Source: Aggregatibacter segnis
Lineage (GTDB): Bacteria > Pseudomonadota > Gammaproteobacteria > Enterobacterales > Pasteurellaceae
NCBI RefSeq assembly: GCF_003130075.1
Contig: NZ_NRCW01000006.1
Coordinates: forward strand, 36,180-100,179
Length of the DNA: 64,000 bases
Reading direction: 5' to 3'
The notes under the pieces were generated by a model. It was not told the origin of the DNA. It saw only the letters and a program-made list of their open reading frames with translations, and searched no databases. The position numbers and the translations under genes are program-made. This document shows positions 39,267 through 47,384 of this stretch, in pieces; the first letter of the stretch is position 1, and every line of letters begins with the position of its first letter.

Positions 39267-39835
39267 TTTCTTCTAGTTGGATTATATTTTGAAATCCATT
39301 GTTTCACTGTGGAATGTGATTTATGGGTAATTCTAGCATTTCTAATTCTTTCCGCCACCTCATCTAGCGAATAACTAGGGGAATTTCCCCATATTCTTAT
39401 AGCTTCTTCGATTGCCTTTTGTTTATTAGGATTAGTCCGGTCTTGTTTAGCTCTATTTTGTTTTGCGACTGCATTTTTAGCTATACTTAGTAAATTGAGC
39501 AAGTGCTCATGTTTTGCGACTAAGTGAGCAATTCTTAATATATTGTCTTTTTTAAACAACTCACCTTGCCCAGTCTCTCCGATATAAAGCAGAAAGGAAA
39601 TAAGTTCAGTTTTAAAACTGAAAAGATCTATTTTTCTGCTTAGTTCATCCTCAAGTTCACTAAAATCTTCAAAAATATCTCTCCCGTAGAATGTTACCAC
39701 ATTGTCTAAAATACGCTTTAAGCTTTCCACTTTTTCATTAAATGCATCTTTACTTAAAAAGTAATCTTGGTTTTTTTCAATCCAGCAAGTAAAATCTTCT
39801 TCATCATAACATGCTTTGTATGGAAATTTGCTCAT
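39257..39835 (-). CDS. Unknown protein (192 aa) between Fic protein 2 and alpA
   Basis: A 192-residue protein. The first ~120 residues are helical and acidic, with aromatic residues (CWIEKNQDYFLSKDAFNEKV, later LISFLLYIGETGQGELF). The last ~60 are strongly basic and could hold a helix-turn-helix: YSLDEVAERIRNARITHKSH, then STVKQWISKYNPTRRKKK. AGGGGCGTTTTT before 39835 supports this start over an upstream in-frame ATG. It has its own terminator. No family is recognised. Placement next to a Fic gene makes it a cargo candidate. Confidence 0.65.
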   Translation of the reverse strand: MSKFPYKACYDEEDFTCWIEKNQDYFLSKDAFNEKVESLKRILDNVVTFYGRDIFEDFSELEDELSRKIDLFSFKTELISFLLYIGETGQGELFKKDNILRIAHLVAKHEHLLNLLSIAKNAVAKQNRAKQDRTNPNKQKAIEEAIRIWGNSPSYSLDEVAERIRNARITHKSHSTVKQWISKYNPTRRKKK

Positions 39836-39993
39836 AAAAACGCCCCTATGCGTTGCCCTATTCATGAAAGGAAGTGCGACAAAATGAAAATAGGGTTTCA
39901 CTCTTTCGGTGTGGGTAATTAATCCGCACCTAGTCGCACTTTGTTTGCTAGCCTGTTGAACTATTAGAAATTTTCTAATGGTTGAATTTTGTT

Positions 39994-40752
39994 CTAACTC
40001 TCTAAAATCGCCACATATTGCGCCAGTTTTTCCCGTTCATAACCGGCGATTAACTCCGCCAACATATCAACCTTACCTGTACGGTGATAATCGTCAAAAC
40101 AAGCGTAATATTTTGCTCTGTCGGTGAATTTAATATCTACCGGTAAAAGCCCGTGTTTCATTAATTCAAAATTCAATAGTAAACGCCCGGTGCGGCCGTT
40201 GCCGTCAATAAGCGGGTGAATTGATTCAAAGGCTAAATGTAACCACGAGATAGATTCTATCCGGTGTTCTTGGTGGTGGCTTATTCGCTCATGATAGGTA
40301 TCTATTAAACGCGCCATTTCTTCTGCTATGAAGTGCGGTTCTGTTGGTGAATTTTCTGCCCCAAGTATCTTCACAGGAATTTTCCGATATTGCCCTTTGT
40401 GTTCGGCATTGCTCATTAATACCAATGAATGCAGTTCTTTTATTGTGCGTTCACTTAACGGCTCATCATCTGCCACCATTGAAAAGAGAAAATAAAATGC
40501 GTCTTTATAGCCAATAACATCTAAATGCTCTCTTATTGGTTTTTCGGCAATGGTTACGCCATCATTTAAAATAAGCGCAGTTTCCCGCAAGGTAAGCGAG
40601 TTTCCCTCAATAGCGTTTGAGTTGTACGTTGTCTCAATAACAAATTCTTTACGCAACCGTGCTAGCTCCTCTCCGGTGAGTGGTCTCAAAGTGGAAAGGT
40701 GGCTTTTTAATTCATCACATTGCTGTAAAAGTGCGGTTAAATTTTTATTCAT
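39994..40752 (-). CDS. Fic-family protein 2 (class II)
   Basis: A 252-residue compact Fic protein. The catalytic loop HPLIDGNGRTGR is at about 179-190, with every residue needed for adenylylation (His, Asp, Asn, Arg). The inhibitory motif SNAIEG (about 45-50) precedes the core, so it belongs to the self-inhibited class. It lacks the C-terminal winged helix of Fic protein 1, and residues 1-40 are helical and charged. It resembles the widespread small class II Fic proteins. Its target is unknown. An uptake signal (near 40731) lies in its first codons. Confidence 0.88.
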   Translation of the reverse strand: MNKNLTALLQQCDELKSHLSTLRPLTGEELARLRKEFVIETTYNSNAIEGNSLTLRETALILNDGVTIAEKPIREHLDVIGYKDAFYFLFSMVADDEPLSERTIKELHSLVLMSNAEHKGQYRKIPVKILGAENSPTEPHFIAEEMARLIDTYHERISHHQEHRIESISWLHLAFESIHPLIDGNGRTGRLLLNFELMKHGLLPVDIKFTDRAKYYACFDDYHRTGKVDMLAELIAGYEREKLAQYVAILES

Positions 40753-40848
40753 ATTTCTGTGGCTTTACGGCATTTTACGTTGGTTTATTCTTTCATAAGG
40801 CAAGTGGTGTTTCAATACTGTCTGCAAGAAAAATCTGTATAAATAAAC

Positions 40849-41012
40849 AGGTTTCGGAACGATATAAAAAAAGCAATTTAACTAGAAGATGATGATGGTT
40901 AGAAATTCAAAAAATAGTCAATCTCCGCGCGCCCTAAACCCCGTGGAAGTACTATTCCCCTCAGGAGTACCTTTATTCATTGGCGAATCGTTCTGTTTTA
41001 TCTGCCATCATG
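40849..41012 (-). repeat. Right copy of the ~165-bp island repeat
   Basis: Matches 29783-29957 (see that entry). Here it lies between the integrase and Fic gene 2. A 20-codon reading frame (MNKGTPEGNSTSTG, ending ARGD) crosses it on the minus strand but is not supported by a ribosome site. Confidence 0.7.
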
Positions 41013-41181
41013 TTAAATCTTAATTTCGCGGTGATGAAAATTGCATTGAATGAGCGGTCTATTCTGCTGCCGGTGGTAGAGATTTTATTGCCCCTGCCGC
41101 TTGCTTTTATTCTAAATAATCCTCAAAAAACAAAAAATAAAACGGGTTTAAATCGTCAAAAAAGCTCTTTTACCCCTTAGT

Positions 41182-41273
41182 AACCACTTTAACCACTTGT
41201 GTAACCACTTCTAACTATTCTTTATTTTTTAATGACTTATAAGAAAATAAGTGGTTGAAGTGGCAAAGTGGTT
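41182..41273. repeat. AACCACTT iteron-like cluster, right
   Basis: AACCACTT at 41182, 41191 and 41203, and inverted AAGTGGTT at 41249 and 41266. Same unit as the left cluster. Apart from these repeats and the right copy of the island repeat, the gap 40753-41370 shows no gene. Confidence 0.65.
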
Positions 41274-41312
41274 AAGATTTGAAAAAAAACTCCCGCAACA
41301 GAATTAATTAAT

Positions 41313-41341
41313 AAAAAACGGCAGCCTATAAAGACTACCGT
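41313..41341 (-). terminator. Integrase terminator
   Basis: Minus strand ACGGTAG, ten-base loop, CTGCCGT and T6. It follows the integrase stop codon. Confidence 0.7.
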
Positions 41342-41370
41342 TCGAGTGTAAAAAGAATGTGAGCTGATTG

Positions 41371-42621
41371 TTATTTCCCGACTATTGGAGAGGGGGCTAA
41401 TGATTCCACATAATCCGCCCATGCTTGCAACATTTCCGCCCGCTGATTGATATAGTAAGCCTTGTTATATGTTCCTCTAATGGCGTTTTTATCCTTGTGC
41501 GATAGCGCTTTCTCAATCCAATCTGCGTTGTAGTTTTTGTCATTAAGTGAGGTGCTGAATAGGTGTCTAATGCCGTGGGTTGTTAATCTTCCCTCGCCAA
41601 CGCTCCGAATAATTGCCATGCGCAAGGCTTCAATAGTGATATGTCCACTTTTGGCAGTGGTGCTGGCAAAGACAAAAGGGCTGCTTAGATTAAGTGCGGT
41701 CTGAATTTCCCGCATTTTCTCAAAGATAGCCACGGCTTGACGGGAGAGTGTGACGATATGCAATCGCCCCTCCGGTAAATTCTTATTGCCTTTCTGTACT
41801 CGGTAGCTCCATGTTTGCGCTGAGGTGTCTATATCTTCCCACTGCGCCCGCGCTATTTCACTTGGTCTGCTTCCGGTTAACACTGCCAACATCACGGCAT
41901 AGAACGATAAGAGAGAAAATCTGCCGTCATCTCTTGCTTGATAGAATTTCGCTAAAAATTCCGCCAGCTCGTCCGGTTCTATGGTGTTCATACCTTTTAC
42001 ACGCGGTTTATCAAATTCCCGTTGAATTTCGGCTAAGTTGTTGGTGGCAATCAAGCCACGGTGCAAGGCATAGCGCATTACATGATTCACGTTGTTTAAT
42101 ATTTTTCTAACGGTCTCTAATTTTCCTGCGCGCTCTAATGGCTTGAAAGCATTAATGCCGATAAGTGCGGTCAGTTGGTCGATTGGATATTTGCCGATAG
42201 CAGGGAGAATGTGCCGTTCAAATAAAGCCCATGTGTCTTTTGCGGTACGTTCGGTGAAATTGGCTTTAAGCTGTCTATCCTTAAACCATGCTTCCGCCAT
42301 ACGCTCAAAAGTGCGGTTCTGTTTGTCGGTGCTTTCTTGTTTAGCTTGGGCTTCATAGGTGCGTGGATCGATATTCTTTGCTAATAACTGCCGATATTCT
42401 TCACGCTTTGCCCGTGCTTGTGTCAATGTCATATCAGATAGTTTGCCTAGGCTGATATTGGTTCTTTTTTGGGTAAAGGGCTTAAAGTAGTTAAAACGCC
42501 ATATTTTCGCGCCGGTGGTGGTAAGTTCTAGAGATAATCCGTTGCCGTCTCTGAGTGGGAATTTATCCGCTTTGGCAGTGCGAATTTCTTTGTCGGTTAA
42601 GGGTTTAATTATGCGTGCCAT
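41371..42621 (-). CDS. int: P4-type tyrosine integrase of the selC island
   Basis: A 416-residue tyrosine recombinase with the N-terminal DUF4102 arm-binding domain: MARIIKPLTDKEIRTAKADK is the standard opening, then LRDGNGLSLE and RAKREEYRQLLAKNIDPRTY. The catalytic domain contains LTGSRPSEIARAQW (first Arg), LTTHGIRHLFSTSL (HxxR) and, near the end, the nucleophile Tyr in AIRGTYNKAYY. Such integrases insert into tRNA 3' ends, here selC. The ATG at 42621 is chosen because MARIIKPL is the typical start; upstream in-frame ATG/TTG are alternatives and there is no clear ribosome site. Confidence 0.92.
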   Translation of the reverse strand: MARIIKPLTDKEIRTAKADKFPLRDGNGLSLELTTTGAKIWRFNYFKPFTQKRTNISLGKLSDMTLTQARAKREEYRQLLAKNIDPRTYEAQAKQESTDKQNRTFERMAEAWFKDRQLKANFTERTAKDTWALFERHILPAIGKYPIDQLTALIGINAFKPLERAGKLETVRKILNNVNHVMRYALHRGLIATNNLAEIQREFDKPRVKGMNTIEPDELAEFLAKFYQARDDGRFSLLSFYAVMLAVLTGSRPSEIARAQWEDIDTSAQTWSYRVQKGNKNLPEGRLHIVTLSRQAVAIFEKMREIQTALNLSSPFVFASTTAKSGHITIEALRMAIIRSVGEGRLTTHGIRHLFSTSLNDKNYNADWIEKALSHKDKNAIRGTYNKAYYINQRAEMLQAWADYVESLAPSPIVGK

Positions 42622-42627
42622 GAATTT

Positions 42628-42799
42628 TAGTACCATCAAAAACAGAAGGGGGCTGTTAATTGCCGATTTCTAGTATATTGATTTATAAGAACTAAACAGC
42701 GTTTTAGTACTATAATTTTTTGATAGTTAGCGAGTTATTAGGGAGTAAATTAGAAAAAAATAGTACTATCGGCAAAATATAGTACTAAAAATAGTACTA
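42628..42799. repeat. TAGTACTA palindrome cluster next to the right att
   Basis: Exact TAGTACTA at 42705, 42761, 42780 and 42792, and a variant TAGTACCA at 42628. The rest of 42622-42901 is island-end sequence shared with 30470-30538. Confidence 0.5.
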
Positions 42800-42901
42800 A
42801 AAATCGTTGCTAGTAGTTTATGTAGATTTACAATAAAGTCTTTTAAACACTGGGTTTGTTTGGTGGGTTTTTTATGTGGATTTATGCGGGATGACATGGA
42901 T

Positions 42902-42996
42902 TGGCGGAAGATCGTAGGAGTTGAACCTACCCGAGACTGCTGGCAGCCTCAACAGGATTTGAAGTCCTGCCGCTTCACCGGAAACGACGATCTTCC
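42902..42996 (-). tRNA. selC: tRNA-Sec (anticodon TCA)
   Basis: 95 nt including CCA, length and long variable arm as in E. coli selC. On the minus strand it starts GGAAGATCGTCG and ends CGATCTTCCGCCA, with the extra-long acceptor stem (GGAAGATCG pairing with CGATCTTCC), and GACTTCAAATCC carries the TCA anticodon. It decodes UGA with SelB. Its 3' end is the integration site of the island to the left. It is intact. Confidence 0.96.
42909..42925 (-). other. att core, right copy, within selC
   Basis: AGATCGTAGGAGTTGAA, identical to 30539-30555; in the tRNA it corresponds to the T-arm and acceptor 3' strand. Confidence 0.75.
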
Positions 42997-43014
42997 TTTT
43001 GGAAATTGGTGCGA

Positions 43015-43043
43015 ACTTTAGCGCAAAAGTCGGGGCGATTCAA
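43015..43043 (-). promoter_or_regulatory. Sigma-70 promoter of selC
   Basis: Minus strand TTGAAT (43043-43038), 17-base spacer, TAAAGT (43020-43015), about 19 bases before the tRNA 5' end. Confidence 0.65.
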
Positions 43044-43080
43044 GTTGAGTTGAAAAATAATAGAGTGAATTGATTAAATA

Positions 43081-43124
43081 AAAAGTGCGATCAGAAAAAT
43101 AATTAAATTTCTGACCGCACTTTT
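43081..43124 (-). terminator. nlpD terminator formed by an inverted uptake-signal pair
   Basis: Minus strand: AAAAGTGCGGTCAGAAA pairs with TTTCTGATCGCACTTTT (one mismatch in the second uptake signal), followed by T-rich sequence. Confidence 0.75.
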
Positions 43125-43141
43125 GGTTTTATCACTTGAAA

Positions 43142-44326
43142 TTAACGACGTGGTAAATAACGTGTCGGATCAACAGATTTGCCTTTGTAGCGAATTTCAA
43201 AGTGAAGTTTTACATCGTTGGTGCCGGTGTTACCCATTTTGGCGATTTGTTGGCCGGCTTTCACTTCTTGCTGATCTTTCACTAAGATGCTGTCGTTGTG
43301 GGCGTAGGCACTGAGGAAATCATCGTTATGTTTGATGATGATAAGATTTCCGTAACCGCGGAGTGCATTGCCGGCGTAAACGACACGGCCACCTGCCGCA
43401 GCGTTAACGGCTTGACCACGAGAACCGCCAATATCAATCCCTTTATTGCCGCCATCGGAGCTGGAGAAGCCTTGTATGACATTACCACTTGTTGGCCAGC
43501 GCCAAGCAATGGTGGAGGTGACCGGTGCATTGTCTTGTGGGATTGGTTGGCTTACCACGGGTTGGTTTTGAACTTGTACTGGTTGATTTACCGGTGCGCT
43601 ATTTACCGGCGGTAAACCACCTGCGGTTGCTTTTACCGGGCCGGTGATAGTGCCATCAGAACCATATTGTGTGCCATTTGCACCCGGCGTGTAAGTGACG
43701 GTTGGCTCACTGCTCACCGGTTGTTGAACTGGCGCTTGTGGTTGAGGCGCAACAGCAGGTTGTGCTACGCTTTGAGTACGTCCGTTAGACACTTTCAAAG
43801 TTTGCCCTACGCTTAAATTGTAAGGTTCCTTCATATTATTTAAAGCCGCCAATTCTTTCACATCCAAACCGGAAATGTACGCGATAAGGAACATGGTATC
43901 GCCTTTGCGCACGGTGTAAGTGTCACCTTTGTAGAAGCCTTTGTTAATTTGGCTGTAATCCGGTGCGTTGGTGGTTGGATTGCGCGGAATCGTGAAATCC
44001 TGAGAAGTTTGTTGCGGTTTATTTTGCACTGCCGGAGCTGGTTGTTGTTTTTGCACCGGTTGCGGTTGATAAGTTGGTTGGAAATTCGGCTGTGGCGCAG
44101 ATTGTGCCGGGGCTTGAGGCATTGGCATATTCATGCTGTTGGGCACGCTACTTTGTTGAATTTGCGGTTCCCATGTCGCATTCCCCCCCATAGATGGGCT
44201 ATCAACCGGCTGCATCATGCCCGGTGATAACGTGCCGTCGGCACTTTCTACTGGGGCCGGAGAATCTGAGCTACAAGCTGTAAGAACAGCAAGGGTAATT
44301 GGTAAAAGTAAAAAGAATTTTTTCAT
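43142..44326 (-). CDS. nlpD: NlpD/LppB lipoprotein with LysM and degenerate M23 domains
   Basis: A 394-residue lipoprotein. The signal peptide ends in a lipobox (LTAC, Cys18). A Pro/Gln-rich linker leads to a LysM domain (about 140-185: YTVRKGDTMFLIAYISGLDV), another Pro/Gln linker, and a C-terminal M23 peptidase domain. The metal-binding motif is degenerate: NKGIDIGG lacks the usual His, although LHFE is kept, so it is probably not a hydrolase but an amidase activator as in E. coli NlpD. The ATG at 44326 follows AAGGA. The neighbour upstream encodes a small protein like its N-terminus. Confidence 0.93.
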   Translation of the reverse strand: MKKFFLLLPITLAVLTACSSDSPAPVESADGTLSPGMMQPVDSPSMGGNATWEPQIQQSSVPNSMNMPMPQAPAQSAPQPNFQPTYQPQPVQKQQPAPAVQNKPQQTSQDFTIPRNPTTNAPDYSQINKGFYKGDTYTVRKGDTMFLIAYISGLDVKELAALNNMKEPYNLSVGQTLKVSNGRTQSVAQPAVAPQPQAPVQQPVSSEPTVTYTPGANGTQYGSDGTITGPVKATAGGLPPVNSAPVNQPVQVQNQPVVSQPIPQDNAPVTSTIAWRWPTSGNVIQGFSSSDGGNKGIDIGGSRGQAVNAAAGGRVVYAGNALRGYGNLIIIKHNDDFLSAYAHNDSILVKDQQEVKAGQQIAKMGNTGTNDVKLHFEIRYKGKSVDPTRYLPRR

Positions 44327-44337
44327 GGAGATATTCC

Positions 44338-44526
44338 TTATTGCATATTTATTGGCATACGTTGTTGTTGAATTTCCGGCATCCAACTACCGCCTGCGAT
44401 AGCGCCGGTGCCTTCTACCGGTTGCATGATGCCCGGCGGAAGTGAATTTTCGTCTTTGCGTGCGTCATCAGAAGAACAAGCCGCGAGAGTTAATACCATA
44501 GACAATAATAAAATTGATTTTTTCAT
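44338..44526 (-). CDS. Small lipoprotein similar to the NlpD N-terminus (62 aa)
   Basis: A 62-residue predicted lipoprotein with lipobox LAAC (Cys17). Its mature part reads SLPPGIMQPVEGTGAIAGGS, then WMPEIQQQRMP, and aligns with NlpD residues around SPGMMQPVDSPSMGGN and WEPQIQQSSVP. It has no LysM or peptidase domain. The gene starts 12 bases after the yqaA stop codon (minus strand) and ends 12 bases before the nlpD start. It looks like a partial tandem duplicate of nlpD. Confidence 0.8.
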   Translation of the reverse strand: MKKSILLLSMVLTLAACSSDDARKDENSLPPGIMQPVEGTGAIAGGSWMPEIQQQRMPINMQ

Positions 44527-44539
44527 TTTATAACCTTGA

Positions 44540-45115
44540 TTAACGTAAAATAAAATAAGCGACAACGGCTAAAAGCACCACCGACCAACCGATGACTTCA
44601 ATGGATTTACGCAGTTTCGCTGCAAATTTTTCGCCACCCCAAGCGGCTAATTTGGCGACCAATAAGAACCTTGCCGCACGGGAAATAAATGCGGTGATGA
44701 CAAAGGGTAAAAATGCCATTTGCATCACGCCGGCACAAATGGTGAAAACTTTGTAAGGAATAGGTGAGAAACCTGCCACAAACACCACTAAAATGCCCCA
44801 TTTTTCAAACCATTGAATAGCGGTTTGCCAATGTGATTGATAGCCCCATTGGTTAATGTAATGTTCTACAAAATCAAACGCGTAATAACCCAATGCATAG
44901 CCGATGATGCCGCCCAAGACGGAGGCAATCGCCGTAAATAAGGCAAATTTCACCGCACTTTGTGGTTTTGACATGGACATTGGGATAAGCATGACATCCG
45001 GCGGAATGGGGAAGAAAATCGCCTCAATAAAACTGACAAACGATAACCAAAATGGGGCGAAACGGTGTTTCGACCAAACCATGGTTTTATCGTACATTGC
45101 GCCAAACAAATTCAT
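44540..45115 (-). CDS. yqaA: YqaA-family (DedA/SNARE-associated) membrane protein
   Basis: A 191-residue membrane protein with four to five hydrophobic segments and a conserved FFPIPPDVMLIPMS loop and GFSPIPYKVFTI loop, as in the VTT/DedA superfamily. Such proteins are linked to lipid flipping and membrane homeostasis. A short N-terminus (MNLFGAMYDKTMVWSKHR) is typical for YqaA. It is the first gene in the run yqaA, small lipoprotein, nlpD. An uptake signal lies in its coding region near 44953. Confidence 0.85.
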   Translation of the reverse strand: MNLFGAMYDKTMVWSKHRFAPFWLSFVSFIEAIFFPIPPDVMLIPMSMSKPQSAVKFALFTAIASVLGGIIGYALGYYAFDFVEHYINQWGYQSHWQTAIQWFEKWGILVVFVAGFSPIPYKVFTICAGVMQMAFLPFVITAFISRAARFLLVAKLAAWGGEKFAAKLRKSIEVIGWSVVLLAVVAYFILR

Positions 45116-45142
45116 TTACTTTCCTTATGTTGAAAGATGAAA

Positions 45143-45883
45143 TTATTCACTTTCTAACCAATGTTGTAAAGCCTTCATTGAGTGGTGCGCCGTCATGTCC
45201 ACTTGAATTGGCGTGATGGACACATAGCCGTTTTTTACTGCATGAAAATCCGTGCCTTCGCCCTCATATTCCGGTAATCCGCTCAGTCCAATCCAATAAA
45301 TATCTTCGCCACGCGGACTTTGTTGTTTGATAACTTCGGCGGAAGAAGAACGGTAACCCAAATGGCAGACTTTAATGCCTTTGAGATCTTCATAAGGCAC
45401 ATCCGGCACATTAATATTGAGAATTTCGTGTTTGCCTAATAATTGAGAATGTAATTTAGGGACGAGTTCGCATACCACCCGCGCTGCCGTTTCAAAGTGT
45501 TGACGGCCGTCAAGAGATACCGCAATAGACGGCAAGCCAAGATGACGCCCTTCAAAGGCGGCCGCCACGGTACCGGAATACAATACATCGTCCCCCAAGT
45601 TTGCGCCGGCGTTAATGCCGGATACCACTAAATCGATGCGCCCGGAAAGAAAACCGTTGAGCGCAATGTGAACGCAATCAGCGGGCGTACCGTTAACGCA
45701 ATAATCGCCATTTTCCAAATGTAACGGTTGCAATGGTTTCACTAAGGTTAACGAACTTGAGGCGGCACTGCGGTTGCTGTCCGGTGCCACAATGGTGACG
45801 TTGGCGATATTGCGTAAGGCGTCTGCCATGGCGCGAATGCCTGGGGCATGAATGCCGTCGTCGTTACTCAATAAAATATTCAT
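45143..45883 (-). CDS. surE: 5'/3'-nucleotidase SurE
   Basis: A 246-residue survival protein [15 protein letters not shown] at the N-terminus holds the metal-binding Asp8-Asp9, and [35 protein letters not shown] and [15 protein letters not shown] are family signatures. It hydrolyses nucleoside monophosphates and short polyphosphate. It lies at the end of the leftward cluster ftsB-ispD-ispF-truD-surE, an order also found in other gammaproteobacteria. Confidence 0.97.
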   Translation of the reverse strand: MNILLSNDDGIHAPGIRAMADALRNIANVTIVAPDSNRSAASSSLTLVKPLQPLHLENGDYCVNGTPADCVHIALNGFLSGRIDLVVSGINAGANLGDDVLYSGTVAAAFEGRHLGLPSIAVSLDGRQHFETAARVVCELVPKLHSQLLGKHEILNINVPDVPYEDLKGIKVCHLGYRSSSAEVIKQQSPRGEDIYWIGLSGLPEYEGEGTDFHAVKNGYVSITPIQVDMTAHHSMKALQHWLESE

Positions 45884-45897
45884 ATTCTTCCTGTATT

Positions 45898-46908
45898 TTA
45901 ATTTTCGACATTGACCAGTTCGCGAATGAGCGCAGTGGCATAACTGCCCGCCGGTAAGTCAAATTGAAGGCGCAAGCCGTTTGGTTCAAATTGCCATTGG
46001 AATTGCTGAGGTTGCATTAATATTGGGCGGCGTGCCGCTTTCATACGTTCTTGGCGCATTAACGCGAATAACGCTTGATGTTGGGCGAAAATTTCATTTT
46101 CAAAATCCACCGCACTTTTCTCTTCTTCGCCGATAAGTGGCGCGGTGAGTAAAACATCTTGTTGCGCCAAGCGTCGTTGCAGCTGCGCCAAATCTTCCGA
46201 TTCATCCACCACAAACCAACTGTGTGAACCGTTCAGTTGCAAAACATCACCGATCAAAATTTGCTGTGCCAAGTCTAATTCCATCCGTTTGGACACGATT
46301 AAATTAAAAATTTCGCTACGCGCAGCGGAAAGATAAAAACTGCGTTTATGACGATCTTTGACTTTAATCTCGCCGTTTGCCCAGCGTAATGCCTGCGTTA
46401 AGTTATTGCCATCACGGCCAAAACGTTGTTCGGTGAAATAATTCGGAAAGCCGTTTTTTGCCAGAAAATCTAACCGCTCTTTGAGTTCGTCGGTTTCTTC
46501 AGCATTACGGAGCAAAATCTCAAAATGATTGCCTTGTAGGCTGCCAATACGAATTTTGCGTTGGTGGCGGGTAACGTCGAGAATTTCTACGCCCTCGAGG
46601 GAAAATTGGCTGAAATCTGGTGTTGGCTGCCCGGGCATTTGCAGACTGAACCATTGCTCGGTAACAGCCTTGCGATCTTTCAAACCGGCGTAGCTCATAT
46701 TGCGCGCGGAAATGCCGGCAAATTTTGCCAGTTGTTCGCCTACAAACAAGGTGTTGCAATCGGTTTTGCGCACTTTCACGGCAACAAATTCGCCGTCACC
46801 GGTCATGTCGTAGCCGAGCTGTTCTTTCACCACAAAATCTGCACATTCCGCTTTTAAAAGTGCGGTCTGTTTTGGCGGTGTTTTTTGCAAGTAGGCTAAG
46901 TCCATCAT
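45898..46908 (-). CDS. truD: tRNA pseudouridine(13) synthase TruD
   Basis: A 336-residue enzyme making pseudouridine 13 in tRNA-Glu. The motif [18 protein letters not shown] contains the catalytic aspartate (about residue 78), and [17 protein letters not shown] is the second family signature. The start ATGATG overlaps the ispF stop by four bases, so the two are translationally coupled. An uptake signal occurs in its first codons (near 46856). Confidence 0.95.
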   Translation of the reverse strand: MMDLAYLQKTPPKQTALLKAECADFVVKEQLGYDMTGDGEFVAVKVRKTDCNTLFVGEQLAKFAGISARNMSYAGLKDRKAVTEQWFSLQMPGQPTPDFSQFSLEGVEILDVTRHQRKIRIGSLQGNHFEILLRNAEETDELKERLDFLAKNGFPNYFTEQRFGRDGNNLTQALRWANGEIKVKDRHKRSFYLSAARSEIFNLIVSKRMELDLAQQILIGDVLQLNGSHSWFVVDESEDLAQLQRRLAQQDVLLTAPLIGEEEKSAVDFENEIFAQHQALFALMRQERMKAARRPILMQPQQFQWQFEPNGLRLQFDLPAGSYATALIRELVNVEN

Positions 46909-47384
46909 GGTTTGCGTACCAACAATGCCACGGCTTCGCAGGCAATGCCTTCACCGCGACCGGTAAAGCCCAGTTTTTCCGAGGTGGTGGCTTTAACATT
47001 CACTTGTTCGATATCGACGGCTAAATCCTGCGCAATGAGGGAGCGCATGGCGTCAATATGCGGGCGCATTTTCGGTGCTTGGGCGATAATGGTTACATCT
47101 ACATTGCCTACAACATAGCCTTTTGCCTGTACTTGGCGATACGCTTCCCGTAATAACACGCGGCTGTCTGCGCCTTTGTATTGCATATCCGTGTCGGGGA
47201 ACAGTTTGCCGATGTCACCCAAGGCGACTGCGCCGAGTAAGGCATCGGTTAGCGCATGGAGCGCCACATCGCCGTCGGAATGGGCGATAAAGCCTTTATC
47301 AAAGGGAATGGTGACGCCGCCGATAATGAGCGGGTTGTCGGTGCCGAAAGCGTGAACGTCAAAACCATGGCCGATTCGTATCAT
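46905..47384 (-). CDS. ispF: 2-C-methyl-D-erythritol 2,4-cyclodiphosphate synthase
   Basis: A 159-residue enzyme of the MEP isoprenoid pathway. Metal ligands Asp9 and His11 sit in [14 protein letters not shown], with [20 protein letters not shown] containing a further His. The C-terminus [18 protein letters not shown] is the last signature. It overlaps ispD by four bases and truD by four bases, so all three are likely one transcription unit. Confidence 0.97.
   Translation of the reverse strand: MIRIGHGFDVHAFGTDNPLIIGGVTIPFDKGFIAHSDGDVALHALTDALLGAVALGDIGKLFPDTDMQYKGADSRVLLREAYRQVQAKGYVVGNVDVTIIAQAPKMRPHIDAMRSLIAQDLAVDIEQVNVKATTSEKLGFTGRGEGIACEAVALLVRKP

Noticed and set aside
40980..41180. A plus-strand frame of 66 codons between Fic gene 2 and the integrase
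   Set aside because: No ribosome site; it crosses repeat-rich DNA; the encoded hydrophobic stretch has no recognisable relative.
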